Assembly (NCBI GenBank): GCA_944320235.1
Contig: CALUGQ010000002.1
Location: forward strand, 124,001-188,000
Direction of reading: 5' to 3'
DNA length: 64,000 bases
Origin: an uncultured Prevotella sp.
GTDB lineage: Bacteria > Bacteroidota > Bacteroidia > Bacteroidales > Bacteroidaceae
Shown: in pieces, positions 18,407 to 28,000 of the stretch
Position numbering within the stretch: the first letter of the stretch is position 1
Layout: each line of letters starts with the position of its first letter
Program-made: the position numbers and the translations under genes
Notes under the pieces: model-generated
What the model was told of the DNA's origin: nothing
The model's database searches: none
What the model saw: the letters and a program-made list of their open reading frames with translations, nothing else

Positions 18407-18494
18407 GCCTTGAGGGCTGTTCTGCGCTGCCAAACGTGCTGTTTTGCAACGCCAAACGTGCCGTTTTGCGCCGCCGGATGGCACGTTTCGTGAG
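18407..18494. repeat. 22-base repeat array 3 (4 units)
   Basis: Units start at 18407, 18429, 18451 and 18473; the second and third share their first ten bases (GCCAAACGTG). A 9-bp stem AAACGTGCC/GGCACGTTT links units 3 and 4. A TTTGTAAGTATT motif follows at 18539-18550. The remainder of the 18324-18814 gap holds only the pectinesterase promoter. Confidence 0.8.
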
Positions 18495-18761
18495 GCCGTT
18501 CGGTGCGTGCGGCGTCGCTGCCTGCTCACAGTTGCGTCTTTGTAAGTATTATTTTATCTTTGCCTGCGGGCGTTGAGCAGGTGCTTGGCGCGAGTTTCCG
18601 CTCTGCGCTTACGGTCGCTGCCGGTGCTGTGCATGGCTGCCGGCGGGGTGGAAAAATTGGCGCAACAGGTGGACAAAGGTGCCCCAAAAAGTAAAAACGC
18701 GCTGTTGCGGGCAGCAAAAAACTCATTTTGCAAGTATATCGGCAATATTTGCACTTGCTTT

Positions 18762-18783
18762 AAGATAGGTAATGCTATCTTTG
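18762..18783 (+). promoter_or_regulatory. -7 box with overlapping dyad upstream of pectinesterase
   Basis: TATCTTTG at 18776-18783 matches the Bacteroidota -7 box. It overlaps a perfect inverted repeat AAGATAG-N6-CTATCTT (18762-18781), a shape expected for a dimeric regulator site over a promoter. The pectinesterase ATG is 31 bases downstream. Confidence 0.5.
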
Positions 18784-18814
18784 CCGAAGTTCTTTTTACC
18801 TAAAACTAAATGAC

Positions 18815-21800
18815 ATGAACAGACGATTACTGATTTTTGCCGCCATGATTGCCGTGGCATTGCTCGGCCCCGGTGCCAGCGCGGCATGGGCGGCAGCCGT
18901 AACGCTGCCGATGGCCGACGGCAGCTATGTGGACTGGAACGACGCCACGACCATTGAAAACTGCAAGATTGAGAACGAAGGGGCCAACGTGGGGAGCACC
19001 GGCAGCAACACCGTAGTGACATTCAACGTAACCAACAACGTGCAGCAAGACTACATCCTGCAGTTCGCCACGGGCGCCAAGGACGAGGCAACGCTCCACG
19101 TTACGCTTGCCGGAGAGGGCGGCAACGTGGTCGACGCCGACGTGACTGTGGTCGACACCGAGTCGTGGGACCCCACCACGCAGCACCTGTTCCTGCTCAG
19201 CGACCTGCCTAAAGGCGACTACACGCTCACCCTCAAGGTGACAAATGCCACCGGCAAATATGCAGGCAACTGGGGCAAGCTCGCCTTCACCCTTACCGAC
19301 GGCTTCGACAGCGCCCCGGGCAGCATAACGCTACAGAATGGAACGTACACCGGCGGGCTGCGCTATGAGGACAACGGCAACGTGGGCTACATCACCAACG
19401 GTGGTACCGCCGCCTACTCCTTCATCTGCCAGGAGGCCGTGGTGTACAGCCTCAACATGGAGATGGCCCGCTACAATGGCGGTACAATGGGCATAACCGT
19501 CACCGACGCGGCCACCGGCAAGGTGGAGGTGAGCACGCAGTTCGCCATCGACGAGAGCGTGCCGGGTTCTTACACCCCGCAAAGCATAGCCCTGCCGGGC
19601 GAGATATCCGAGGGCCTGAAGACGCTTACGCTCTCCTTCGAAAGCTCATCGACGGGTTTCATAGCAAACTACCAGAAGGTGGAACTGAAAAAGATGGCCT
19701 CACAACTGGCCTCCATCACCGGCCTGGCCATCGACGGGCAGACCGTGACCAAGGGCGACGAGACCGACTGGCTCTGCAACCTGCCCATCAACTACGACGC
19801 CGAAACGGTGACGTTCACCGTGTCTTCGCAAAACTGCCAGCTCACCGTAACCGCTGCCGACGAGGCCGGCGAGTCTATACCCGTGACGCCGGGCGAGGCC
19901 GGCGCCTACTCAGTGCCTACCCCGGGAGCCAACAAGGCCACCATCGTGACCATGACGCTGACCCCAAACGACGGCGCAGCTGCGCCTCAGACCGCATACA
20001 CGCTGCGTCTGTTCCGCCTCGGCGGCATAATGGTGTCGGCACTGACAGTTGACGGCGAGGAGCTTCCCGCTGAACTCATCGATGCACTCAACGCCGAGGG
20101 CAACACCGCCACGCTCACCGGCCGCATCTACACCGCGCTGCCCGCAGTGCAGGCCAAGATGAACGACGGCACCCTGATTGACGCCACGGGCCGGCTCGAC
20201 GGCACCCAGGCCACATACTCACTGAGCGCAACGCAGGGCGACTTGACGCGCATCTACACCCTCACCATCGACGGAATACATATATATAACAAGGTGGAAA
20301 CCGACGAGACGGTGCAGCTGAAGTACACTTCGGCCGGCAAGACGGGCGACGGCACGTGGAGCAACGGCCTCTACACGCTAACCTGCGAGAGCCTCGACGG
20401 CTGGAACAACATCGGCTTCAAGTTCAACTCCGAGGCGCACACGTGGACCATACCGGGCGACGTGGTGGTGAAGCAGATAGTGTTCAAGGACTTCAACGCC
20501 AACTACAACGCCGGCGAGCTGGTGTCGCTGGAGGCTGGCGACGCCACAGTCTACATACCATACAAGCACGACTACCAAGAGCCAGACGCCACGAAGTACG
20601 ACCTCGTGATAAACATTGAAGGCCACAAGGCCGGAACTCCCATCACCTTCACGCTCCAGGGAGGCGGCCAGCCCGTGGCTTGGTTCGAGTTTACCGTGGA
20701 GAAGCAGGCCATAACCACGGCCCCAGCGCCCACCAACACCACCGTTACCTCTACCGAGAGCACCAACCACTGCGTGGTGGCGCTTACCTTCGACCGCGAG
20801 ATGACCGACACCGAGGCAACCATAGGCGGCCAGACCGTGACGGCCAAGGGTGGCTCGGCAACGCTTTACTTCCCCGTTTGGGACCTCGAGTATGACACAG
20901 ACTACACCTTCACCATTGCCCCCGGGGCTGCCAAGGACACCTACGGCAACGCCAACGCCGAGCCTATAAACAAAGAGATAAAGGTGGGGAGCAAGGCCGT
21001 TGCCGACAAGAAGGCATACGACTACGTGGTTGGCACGGCGCAGGAATTCACCGAAGCCGTTGCCGCAGTGAACGCTGTCAACACCTCGGCCGACGCACCG
21101 CGCAAGACAATCTTCATAAAGAACGGCGACTACGACTTCGGGGCGGCCGAGCAGAAGCTCACCGCCTACAACGTCTCGCTCATCGGCGAGAGCCGCGACG
21201 GGGTGGTGCTCCATGGCTTGCGCGACGGAATCAGCAACCCGGTGCTCAACCTGCGCGACCGCTCGGGCTTCTACCTGCAAGACCTCACCGTGCGCAATGA
21301 CTATGACTACGGCGAAAGCGAGCTTAAAGGCGTGGCCGTAGCGATATACGGCGGCAACAAGACCGCCATGCGCAACGTGCGGATGCTGAGCAACCAAGAC
21401 ACGCAGGTGACCGGCGAGCGCGCCTATTTCGAGGAGTGCGCCATACACGGCACGGTCGATTTCATATGCGGCGGAGGCACCAACTACTACTATAAGACCG
21501 ACCTGGTGCTCGAGAACCGCGGCGGCAACTGCATCACTGCGCCGGCCACCGGGGCCGGGCTTGACTTCGGATATGTGTTCGACCAATGCACCATAAAGCG
21601 CAAGGACGGCGCCGACAAGGTGACCGACGGCAGCTTCAGCCTGGGCCGCCCGTGGCAGAACGAGCCGCGCGCAGCCTTCATCAACACCACCATGGAGGTG
21701 CTGCCCACGGCTGAAGGCTGGACGTCGATGGCCAAACTGCCCACCCATTTCTACGAGTTCGGCTCCGTTGACGGCGCAGGCAAGCCTGTAGACCTGTCGG

Positions 21801-22687
21801 GCCGCAAGAACTCACCGACCAGCACGAACACCTACACCCCCGTGCTCACTGCCGAGGAGGCCGCAGCGTACAACCTGCGCAACGTGCTGGGCGGCACCGA
21901 CAGCTGGCTTCCCACCGAGGAGACTGCCGTGAGCGGGGCGCCCACGGTGACGCTGAGGGGCCGCACCCTGAGCTGGGCTGACCTCGACGACGCACGCTGC
22001 TACGTGATATTCCGCGACGGGCAGTACCTTGACAACGTCACTGCCACGAGCTACGACGTGACGAAGCAAGGCACGTACACGGTGCGCTCGGCCAACCGCA
22101 ACGGCGGACTGGGAGGCTCGTCGCTGCCTGTGCGCTACGCCACGGAGGTGACGACAGGCGTCGAGGGGTGGGCCACGGCCTGCCTGAGCTATGACGCCGA
22201 GGTGCCCGAAGGGACCAAGGCATACTACATATCGGCCATCGAGGACAACCAGGTAGTGCTCAACGAGCTTAACGAAATACCTGCCGGCGAGGGCTTCATA
22301 CTCAATGCCGCAAAGGGAACCCACACGTTTGCCGCGCTCGAAGCAGCCCCGTCGCACATCAGCAACATGCTTGTAGGCACGCTGAGCGCAGTCTCCGTAG
22401 AGCCTAACAGCGTCTATGTGCTGGGCAAGAGGGAAGAAGCTGGCGAAATGGCAATGATGCTTTACACCGGAACGGAGATTGGTGCAGGCCACGCTTACCT
22501 GCCAATGCCCACCGGCGAGGCCGTCGCTGCCTATACGTTCAAGCTGGGTACGGTCGACGGGATAACCTCGGTCGACGCCGACGGCGGCGCCCCAGCCACG
22601 GTGTACAACCTCAGCGGGCAGCGCGTGGAGTCCATGCAGAAGGGCCGCATATACATTGTGAACGGAAAGAAAGTGATTGTGAAATAA
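18815..22687 (+). CDS. large secreted multidomain pectinesterase (CE8) with T9SS-type tail
   Basis: This 1290-residue protein has a signal peptide (about 1-29). Two or three beta-sandwich, carbohydrate-binding-like modules follow in the first 700 residues, then a pectin methylesterase right-handed beta-helix at about 732-1040. Catalytic landmarks are Gln861-Asp862 in 'SNQDTQ', Asp882 in 'GTVDFICGGG' and Arg945/Trp947 in 'LGRPW'. A fibronectin-like module comes next. The last residues 'VYNLSGQRVESMQKGRIYIVNGKKVIVK' read as the Prevotella-type C-terminal sorting tail expected for type IX secretion; SprA is encoded 2.4 kb downstream. It removes methyl groups from pectin outside the cell. The 'CGGG' where many homologues have 'FGNA' is a mild departure. 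Assignment of the esterase is strong. Confidence 0.9.
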   Translation: MNRRLLIFAAMIAVALLGPGASAAWAAAVTLPMADGSYVDWNDATTIENCKIENEGANVGSTGSNTVVTFNVTNNVQQDYILQFATGAKDEATLHVTLAGEGGNVVDADVTVVDTESWDPTTQHLFLLSDLPKGDYTLTLKVTNATGKYAGNWGKLAFTLTDGFDSAPGSITLQNGTYTGGLRYEDNGNVGYITNGGTAAYSFICQEAVVYSLNMEMARYNGGTMGITVTDAATGKVEVSTQFAIDESVPGSYTPQSIALPGEISEGLKTLTLSFESSSTGFIANYQKVELKKMASQLASITGLAIDGQTVTKGDETDWLCNLPINYDAETVTFTVSSQNCQLTVTAADEAGESIPVTPGEAGAYSVPTPGANKATIVTMTLTPNDGAAAPQTAYTLRLFRLGGIMVSALTVDGEELPAELIDALNAEGNTATLTGRIYTALPAVQAKMNDGTLIDATGRLDGTQATYSLSATQGDLTRIYTLTIDGIHIYNKVETDETVQLKYTSAGKTGDGTWSNGLYTLTCESLDGWNNIGFKFNSEAHTWTIPGDVVVKQIVFKDFNANYNAGELVSLEAGDATVYIPYKHDYQEPDATKYDLVINIEGHKAGTPITFTLQGGGQPVAWFEFTVEKQAITTAPAPTNTTVTSTESTNHCVVALTFDREMTDTEATIGGQTVTAKGGSATLYFPVWDLEYDTDYTFTIAPGAAKDTYGNANAEPINKEIKVGSKAVADKKAYDYVVGTAQEFTEAVAAVNAVNTSADAPRKTIFIKNGDYDFGAAEQKLTAYNVSLIGESRDGVVLHGLRDGISNPVLNLRDRSGFYLQDLTVRNDYDYGESELKGVAVAIYGGNKTAMRNVRMLSNQDTQVTGERAYFEECAIHGTVDFICGGGTNYYYKTDLVLENRGGNCITAPATGAGLDFGYVFDQCTIKRKDGADKVTDGSFSLGRPWQNEPRAAFINTTMEVLPTAEGWTSMAKLPTHFYEFGSVDGAGKPVDLSGRKNSPTSTNTYTPVLTAEEAAAYNLRNVLGGTDSWLPTEETAVSGAPTVTLRGRTLSWADLDDARCYVIFRDGQYLDNVTATSYDVTKQGTYTVRSANRNGGLGGSSLPVRYATEVTTGVEGWATACLSYDAEVPEGTKAYYISAIEDNQVVLNELNEIPAGEGFILNAAKGTHTFAALEAAPSHISNMLVGTLSAVSVEPNSVYVLGKREEAGEMAMMLYTGTEIGAGHAYLPMPTGEAVAAYTFKLGTVDGITSVDADGGAPATVYNLSGQRVESMQKGRIYIVNGKKVIVK

Positions 22688-22701
22688 CTAAAAGGAAGAA
22701 T

Positions 22702-22887
22702 ATGAAGAAGTATGTAAAGCCGGCAATCAGCGTGCTTGCCGTAGAGTCACAGCCGATATTGGCCGCAAGCCTTCCCAGCGGGGTGGATAACACCTATGAT
22801 TTCGGAACAGACTTGATAGAGGAGGAGACCACAGGCACCTATTACAGCCGTCGCCCCAAGTCGGTATGGGACCTCGATGAAGAGTGA
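22702..22887 (+). CDS. 61-residue peptide of unknown function (MKKYVKPA... type)
   Basis: This small open frame begins 15 bases after the pectinesterase stop with 'MKKYVKPAISVLAVESQPILAAS' and ends in an acidic, Tyr/Arg-containing tail 'YYSRRPKSVWDLDEE'. Short proteins with the same 'KKYxKPxI' opening and a small-residue break after about 23 residues recur in Prevotella and Bacteroides. No function is assigned that I can name. The opening could be a leader, followed by a released tail from 'SLPSG'. The clean start, spacing and downstream terminator argue that it is real. Confidence 0.6.
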   Translation: MKKYVKPAISVLAVESQPILAASLPSGVDNTYDFGTDLIEEETTGTYYSRRPKSVWDLDEE

Positions 22888-22924
22888 AAGCATTACGACC
22901 GATTTTGTATAAACGTTTGAACCC

Positions 22925-23015
22925 GGGCCGGCGGAGTGACTGCCGCCGGCCCCACCTGCCCGCGAGGGCATGAAGAAGGGCGCAACCACGATGCTGGTTG
23001 CGCCCTTTCTTCATG
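22925..23015. terminator. tandem hairpins, bidirectional terminator
   Basis: A 10-bp GC stem (22925-22934 with 22943-22952) is followed by a 19-bp stem with one bulged base (22969-22987 with 22996-23015) in which AAGGGCGCAACC pairs with its complement. It lies between the 61-residue gene and the convergent ddh. Confidence 0.75.
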
Positions 23016-23081
23016 TCGCTTTCGTATTCAGGCCGTCCCCGGCTGCGCGCTTTTGCGCTGCCGGTGTCCGCCCGCCCCGCA

Positions 23082-23981
23082 TCACACGAGGTGGGCGATG
23101 TGCTGCTCGCGGTCGCCCGGCAGCATATCTACCACCGGAATCTCAATCATGGTGTAGCACCCGGGCTGCAGGCGCAGCGAGGCACGTGCCACGTTGACGA
23201 GCACCTGGGCCGTGAGGGCGGGGTTGTTGATGCTCATGGAGAACTCGAAGCGCTGGTTTTGCGTCTTTCCGCTCACGCCCTTGCGCGTCATCAGCACGCC
23301 GTGACCCATGTCGCGCACCTCGTCGACCGACGGGACGGCGAAGACGTGGGTCTCGTCGCTGGCGAAGTATGGGTCGGCCTTGATGTCCTTTGTCACCTTT
23401 TCGAGGCTTGCACCGTCCTCAAGTTCCACGTAGACCATGCGGCGGTGTATGCCCTCGCCGAGCGGTATGGTCATGGAGAGCGCGTTCTTCACGCCCTCCT
23501 TTGAGCGCACGCAGACGCTGTGGCCCATCGACATGCCGGGGCCGAAGTTGGTGTACGACAGGCCCTTGGGGGCAAGGCTCTGCATCAGTGCGCGCACTAT
23601 CGAGTCAGACCCCGGGTCCCATCCGGCCGCAATCACCGACACACGGCCGTGCTCGCGGCACAGCGGCATCATGCCGGCGCGGTACTGCGGTATCTGCGTA
23701 TGGATGTCGAAGCTGTCCACTGTGTTTATTCCCAGCGGTATGATCTGGCGGGCGTACTCCTCGCACGAGCGCGTGGGAGTGGCCAGTATGGCCACGTCTA
23801 CGTTGTCAAGCTCGCGTATGTCCTTCACCACGTCGTAGGCGGCGAGTTCCTGCGGCTTGCCTTCAGCGCCGTTGCGGCGCACGATTCCAGCAATCTCGAA
23901 GTCGGGTGCGGCCTCAAGTGCCTGCACCGTGTAATGGCCTATGTTGCCGTAACCCACTACGGCTGCTCTGATTTTCTTCAT
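23082..23981 (-). CDS. ddh: meso-diaminopimelate dehydrogenase
   Basis: This 299-residue NADPH-dependent enzyme makes meso-diaminopimelate for lysine and peptidoglycan directly from tetrahydrodipicolinate. It opens with the Rossmann motif 'AAVVGYGNIGHYTVQAL' and has 'ATPTRSCEEYA', 'SFDIHTQIPQY', the substrate-site 'AGWDPGSDSIVRAL' and 'NFGPGMSMGHS'. Length is typical. It is monocistronic with its own promoter at 24025. Confidence 0.94.
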   Translation of the reverse strand: MKKIRAAVVGYGNIGHYTVQALEAAPDFEIAGIVRRNGAEGKPQELAAYDVVKDIRELDNVDVAILATPTRSCEEYARQIIPLGINTVDSFDIHTQIPQYRAGMMPLCREHGRVSVIAAGWDPGSDSIVRALMQSLAPKGLSYTNFGPGMSMGHSVCVRSKEGVKNALSMTIPLGEGIHRRMVYVELEDGASLEKVTKDIKADPYFASDETHVFAVPSVDEVRDMGHGVLMTRKGVSGKTQNQRFEFSMSINNPALTAQVLVNVARASLRLQPGCYTMIEIPVVDMLPGDREQHIAHLV

Positions 23982-24024
23982 TACTTTATGTGACTTAAAA
24001 GTTCAACTTGTTCGTTTCCGCTTG

Positions 24025-24032
24025 CAAAAGTA
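24025..24032 (-). promoter_or_regulatory. -7 box for ddh
   Basis: TACTTTTG on the minus strand matches TAnnTTTG, 43 bases upstream of the ddh start codon. The rest of the 23982-24191 gap is AT-rich and shows no gene. Confidence 0.55.
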
Positions 24033-24191
24033 GTCTTTTTGCGTGAATTTCGTTACGCTTGTCCGCTTAAAATAAGTAAAAAGTTGCACTCTGTAATAAA
24101 TGCTCATGTTTTGCGTTTGGTATACAATAAATCGTAAGCAAAGGGCGTTAATAATGTGTGTATACACCAAATAGCAAATTGATTCAGACCG

Positions 24192-24794
24192 ATGATTGAA
24201 TACATACGGGGCGAGCTGGCCGAGCTTACGCCCGCCCAGGCCACGGTAGAGGCCTGCGGCGTGGGCTACGGGCTGGGCATATCGCTCAACACATACACCG
24301 CCCTGCAGGGCAAGAAGGAAGTGAAACTCTACGTATACGAGTCGATACGCGAGGACGCCCACGCCCTTTTCGGCTTTGCCACCAAGAAGGAGCGCGAGCT
24401 GTTCGGGCTGCTTGTGAGCGTCTCGGGCGTAGGTGCAGGCACGGCGCGCATGGTGCTCTCGTCGCTCACGCCTGCCGAGCTGTGCGCCAGCATCTCCACG
24501 GGCAACGAGCGGCTGCTCAAGGGCGTGAAGGGCATAGGGCTGAAAACGGCCCAGCGCATCATCGTGGACCTGCGCGACAAGATAGTGGCGCTGGGCATTG
24601 CCGACGAGATACCGGCGGGCGGCTCGCTCTCGGCCCCGGTTGACAACGAGGTGAGAGACGAGGCCGTGGGTGCGCTCACGATGCTCGGTTTCGCCCCCGC
24701 GCCGTCACAGAAGGTGGTGGTGCAGATACTGAAAGACAACCCCTCGGCCCCGGTGGAGGAGGTGGTGAAGCTCGCACTGAAGCAAATAAAGTAA
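24192..24794 (+). CDS. ruvA: Holliday junction branch migration protein RuvA
   Basis: RuvA binds Holliday junctions and loads the RuvB motor. The 200-residue protein has the N-terminal OB domain ([14 protein letters not shown]), two helix-hairpin-helix motifs ('[15 protein letters not shown]' and '[16 protein letters not shown]') and the C-terminal RuvB-binding domain. It precedes sprA, a neighbour order common in Bacteroidota. Confidence 0.95.
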   Translation: MIEYIRGELAELTPAQATVEACGVGYGLGISLNTYTALQGKKEVKLYVYESIREDAHALFGFATKKERELFGLLVSVSGVGAGTARMVLSSLTPAELCASISTGNERLLKGVKGIGLKTAQRIIVDLRDKIVALGIADEIPAGGSLSAPVDNEVRDEAVGALTMLGFAPAPSQKVVVQILKDNPSAPVEEVVKLALKQIK

Positions 24795-24859
24795 GCGCAG
24801 GCGTAAAAAAGTTTCGCAACATCGGCCGCCTTCTGCAACCGCCTGTGCGCCAGGATGTT

Positions 24860-24991
24860 GCGCCGCCCGCGGAACGCCGGTGCGAAACGGGCCGTATTGA
24901 AGCCCGAAACAGGCCGCCTTGCCCGGCTGAACGGCACGCCTCGCACAGCTAAACCGCCCCGGCGGCCCTGCAGAGGCCGCCTTGTAAACAT
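24860..24991. repeat. 22-base repeat array 4 (6 units)
   Basis: Units start at 24860, 24882, 24904, 24926, 24948 and 24970. The last grades into the AT-rich terminal motif CTTGTAAACATTCTTC (24981-24996). It lies between ruvA and sprA on the same strand, so it is probably transcribed. Confidence 0.8.
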
Positions 24992-25062
24992 TCTTCGCCG
25001 CCGCAGCCATGCGCCGCAGGCGCCAGCGCGAGGCGCGGCCGCGAAACCAATCCAACCCGCGA

Positions 25063-28000
25063 ATGAAGAGAACGCTCTACATACTTGTATCGCTGCTCAG
25101 CGTGTGCGCGCTGGCCATGCCCCCACAGGACGACAAGACCGCCCCCAGGCGGCCCGCGCCCAAGGCACAGCCGGCGCTCACGGCCGCCGATGAGACCATA
25201 CCCGACTCGCTGCTCGACCCGCGGTGGCCCGTGAAGAAGACGGCCCCGCTGCTGGTGGAAGACCTCGACTCATCGGCCACAGACCTGAGGATGCCCGACA
25301 ACATAAAGCAGGAGGTGGAGTATGACGACTCGCTCGACGTCTACCTCATAGGCTCGAAGATAGGCGACGCCTACCTGAACGCGCCCGTGATGATGACCCC
25401 GGCGGAGTACCGCAAGTGGAGCGAGCGCAGGGCCATGCAGCAGTTCTTCCGCCAGAAGGACGCGGAGAACGTGGCCACGCAGGGCAAGGAGAAGTTCTCG
25501 TTCACCGACATGAAGTTCGACCTCGGCCCGGCCGAGAAGATATTCGGTCCGGGCGGGGTGCGCATAAAGACGCAGGGAACGGCCGAGCTGAAGCTGGGCA
25601 TGACCATGAAGGACATAGACAACCCCTCGCTGCCCATACGCAACAGGAAGACCAAGGCCTTCAACTTCGACGAGAAGATAAACCTCACGATGAACGGCAA
25701 GGTGGGCGACAAGGTGAACATGAACCTCAACTACAACACCGACGCCACCTTCGACTGGGACACGAAGAACATAAAGCTGCGCTACGAGGGCAAGGAAGAC
25801 GAGATAATAAAGCTCGTGGAGGCGGGCAACGTGACCTTCCCGTCGAACTCGTCGCTCATCAAGGGCGCAAGCTCGCTGTTCGGAGTGAGGACCGACATGC
25901 AGTTCGGCAAGCTGAAGCTGCAGACTGTCATCTCGCAGAAGAACTCAACGACGAAGAGCGTGTCGTCGAAGGGCGGCACGCAGACCACGCCGTTCGAGAT
26001 AGACGTGGCCGACTATGAGGAGAACCGCCACTTCTTCCTCTCGCACTACTTCCGCGAGCGCTACGACCAGAACATGGCCTCGCTGCCCAACGTGATGAGC
26101 GGCATCAACATTACGCGCGTGGAGGTGTGGGTGACCAACAAGACCGGCACCACCAGCAACACCCGCAACATAATAGCCCTGACCGACCTCGGCGAGGGCA
26201 GCAACGTGTCGAACCCGATATGGGGGGGCGTGGGCAACGTGGCCCCGCAGAACTCGGCCAACACCGAGTATTCGGCCATGACGACGCAGTATGCCGCCGC
26301 CCGCGACATAGACCAGGCCACCTCCGTGCTCGACGGGATTGCCGGTTTCACGGGCGGGGTGGACTACGAGAAGGTGCAGAGCGCACGGCTGCTCACGTCG
26401 TCGGAGTACACGCTCAACTCCTCGCTCGGCTATATCTCGCTGCGCACCACGCTGCAGACCGACCAGGTGCTGGCCGTGGCCTACGAGTACACGCTCGGGG
26501 GAGTGACCTACCAGGTGGGCGAGTTCGCATCTGACAACACCAACACAAACGAGGCCATCTTCGTGAAGTCGCTCAAGAACACCAGCAACACCCCCGAAAT
26601 GGGCAACTGGCGGCTGATGATGAAAAACGTGTACTACCTCGCCTCGACCGTGGAGAAGACAAAGTTCCGCCTCGACGTGAAGTACAAGAGCGACACCACG
26701 GGCGTTTACCTCTCTTACATCCCCGAGCAGCAGGTGAAGGACAACATCATAATAAAGGTGCTAGGGGCCGACCGCCTGGACAACAACAACAAGGCGCACT
26801 CCAACGGCTACTTCGACTTCGTGGAGGGCTACACCGTCAGCAACGGGCGCGTGTTCTTCCCCAAGGCCGAGCCTTTCGGCTCATACCTGTACAATTACCT
26901 CGTGGGCGCGGGCGTGCCTGCCGACAAGGCAGAGACTTACGCCTTCACCGAGCTGTACGACCAGACCAAGACCTCGGCCAGGCAGATAGCCGAGAAAAAC
27001 AAGTACATACTCACGGGCCGCTACAAAGGCACGTCGGCCAACGTCATATCGCTCGGCGCGTACAACGTGCCGCAAGGCTCGGTGGTGGTCACGGCGGGCG
27101 GTGTGGTGCTCACCGAAGGGTCGGACTATAGCGTGGACTACTCGGCCGGCGAGGTGACGATACTCAACCAGAGCATCATCGACGCCGGCACCAGCGTGAA
27201 CGTCAGCCTTGAGAGCAACACCGACTACGGCATGACGCGCAAGACGATGTTCGGCCTCAACTTCGAGTACGACTTCACGAAGGACTTCTTCATCGGCGGC
27301 ACGTTCCAGCGGCTCCACGAGCAGCCGCTCACATCGAAGGTGGCCATGGGCTCCGAGCCGCTCAACAACATACTCTGGGGCCTCAACCTCAACTGGAAGA
27401 AGGAGAGCCAGTGGCTCACCAACATGCTCGACAAGCTGCCCTTCCTGCACCTCACGCAGCCGTCGCAGATATCGTTCACGGGCGAGTTCGCGCAGCTCAT
27501 AGCCGGGCAGGCAGGCGGGACGCAGGACGACGCGTCGTACATCGACGACTTCGAGAACACAAAGAGCGGCATCGACGTGTCCGACCCGAAGTCGTGGTTC
27601 ATCTCGAGCACGCCGTCGCTCTTCCCCGAGCACGATGACCGCAACGGCCTGACCAGCGGCTACAACCGAGCACGGCTGGCGTGGTACAACATCGACCCGC
27701 TCTTCACCTACCAGAGCAGCACCCTCACCCCCGACCACATAAAAGGCGACCTGGAGCAGCTGTCGAACCACTACGTGCGCGAAGTGTACGTCAGCGAGCT
27801 TTACCCCAACCGCGACCAGAGCACCTACAGCGGCGCAACGTCAACGCTCGACGTGCTCAACCTGGCCTATTACCCCGAGGAGCGCGGCCCGTACAACTTC
27901 ACCACGGGCATCAACCCCGACGGGAAGCTGCAGGACCCCGAGGCGAAGTGGGGGGGCATGATGCGCAAGCTCGATACCAACGACTTCGAGACGGCCAACA

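Noticed and set aside
20378-21748. 456-residue minus-strand frame inside the pectinesterase
   Set aside because: Antisense shadow with no recognisable domain; the plus-strand frame has catalytic motifs, signal peptide and sorting tail.
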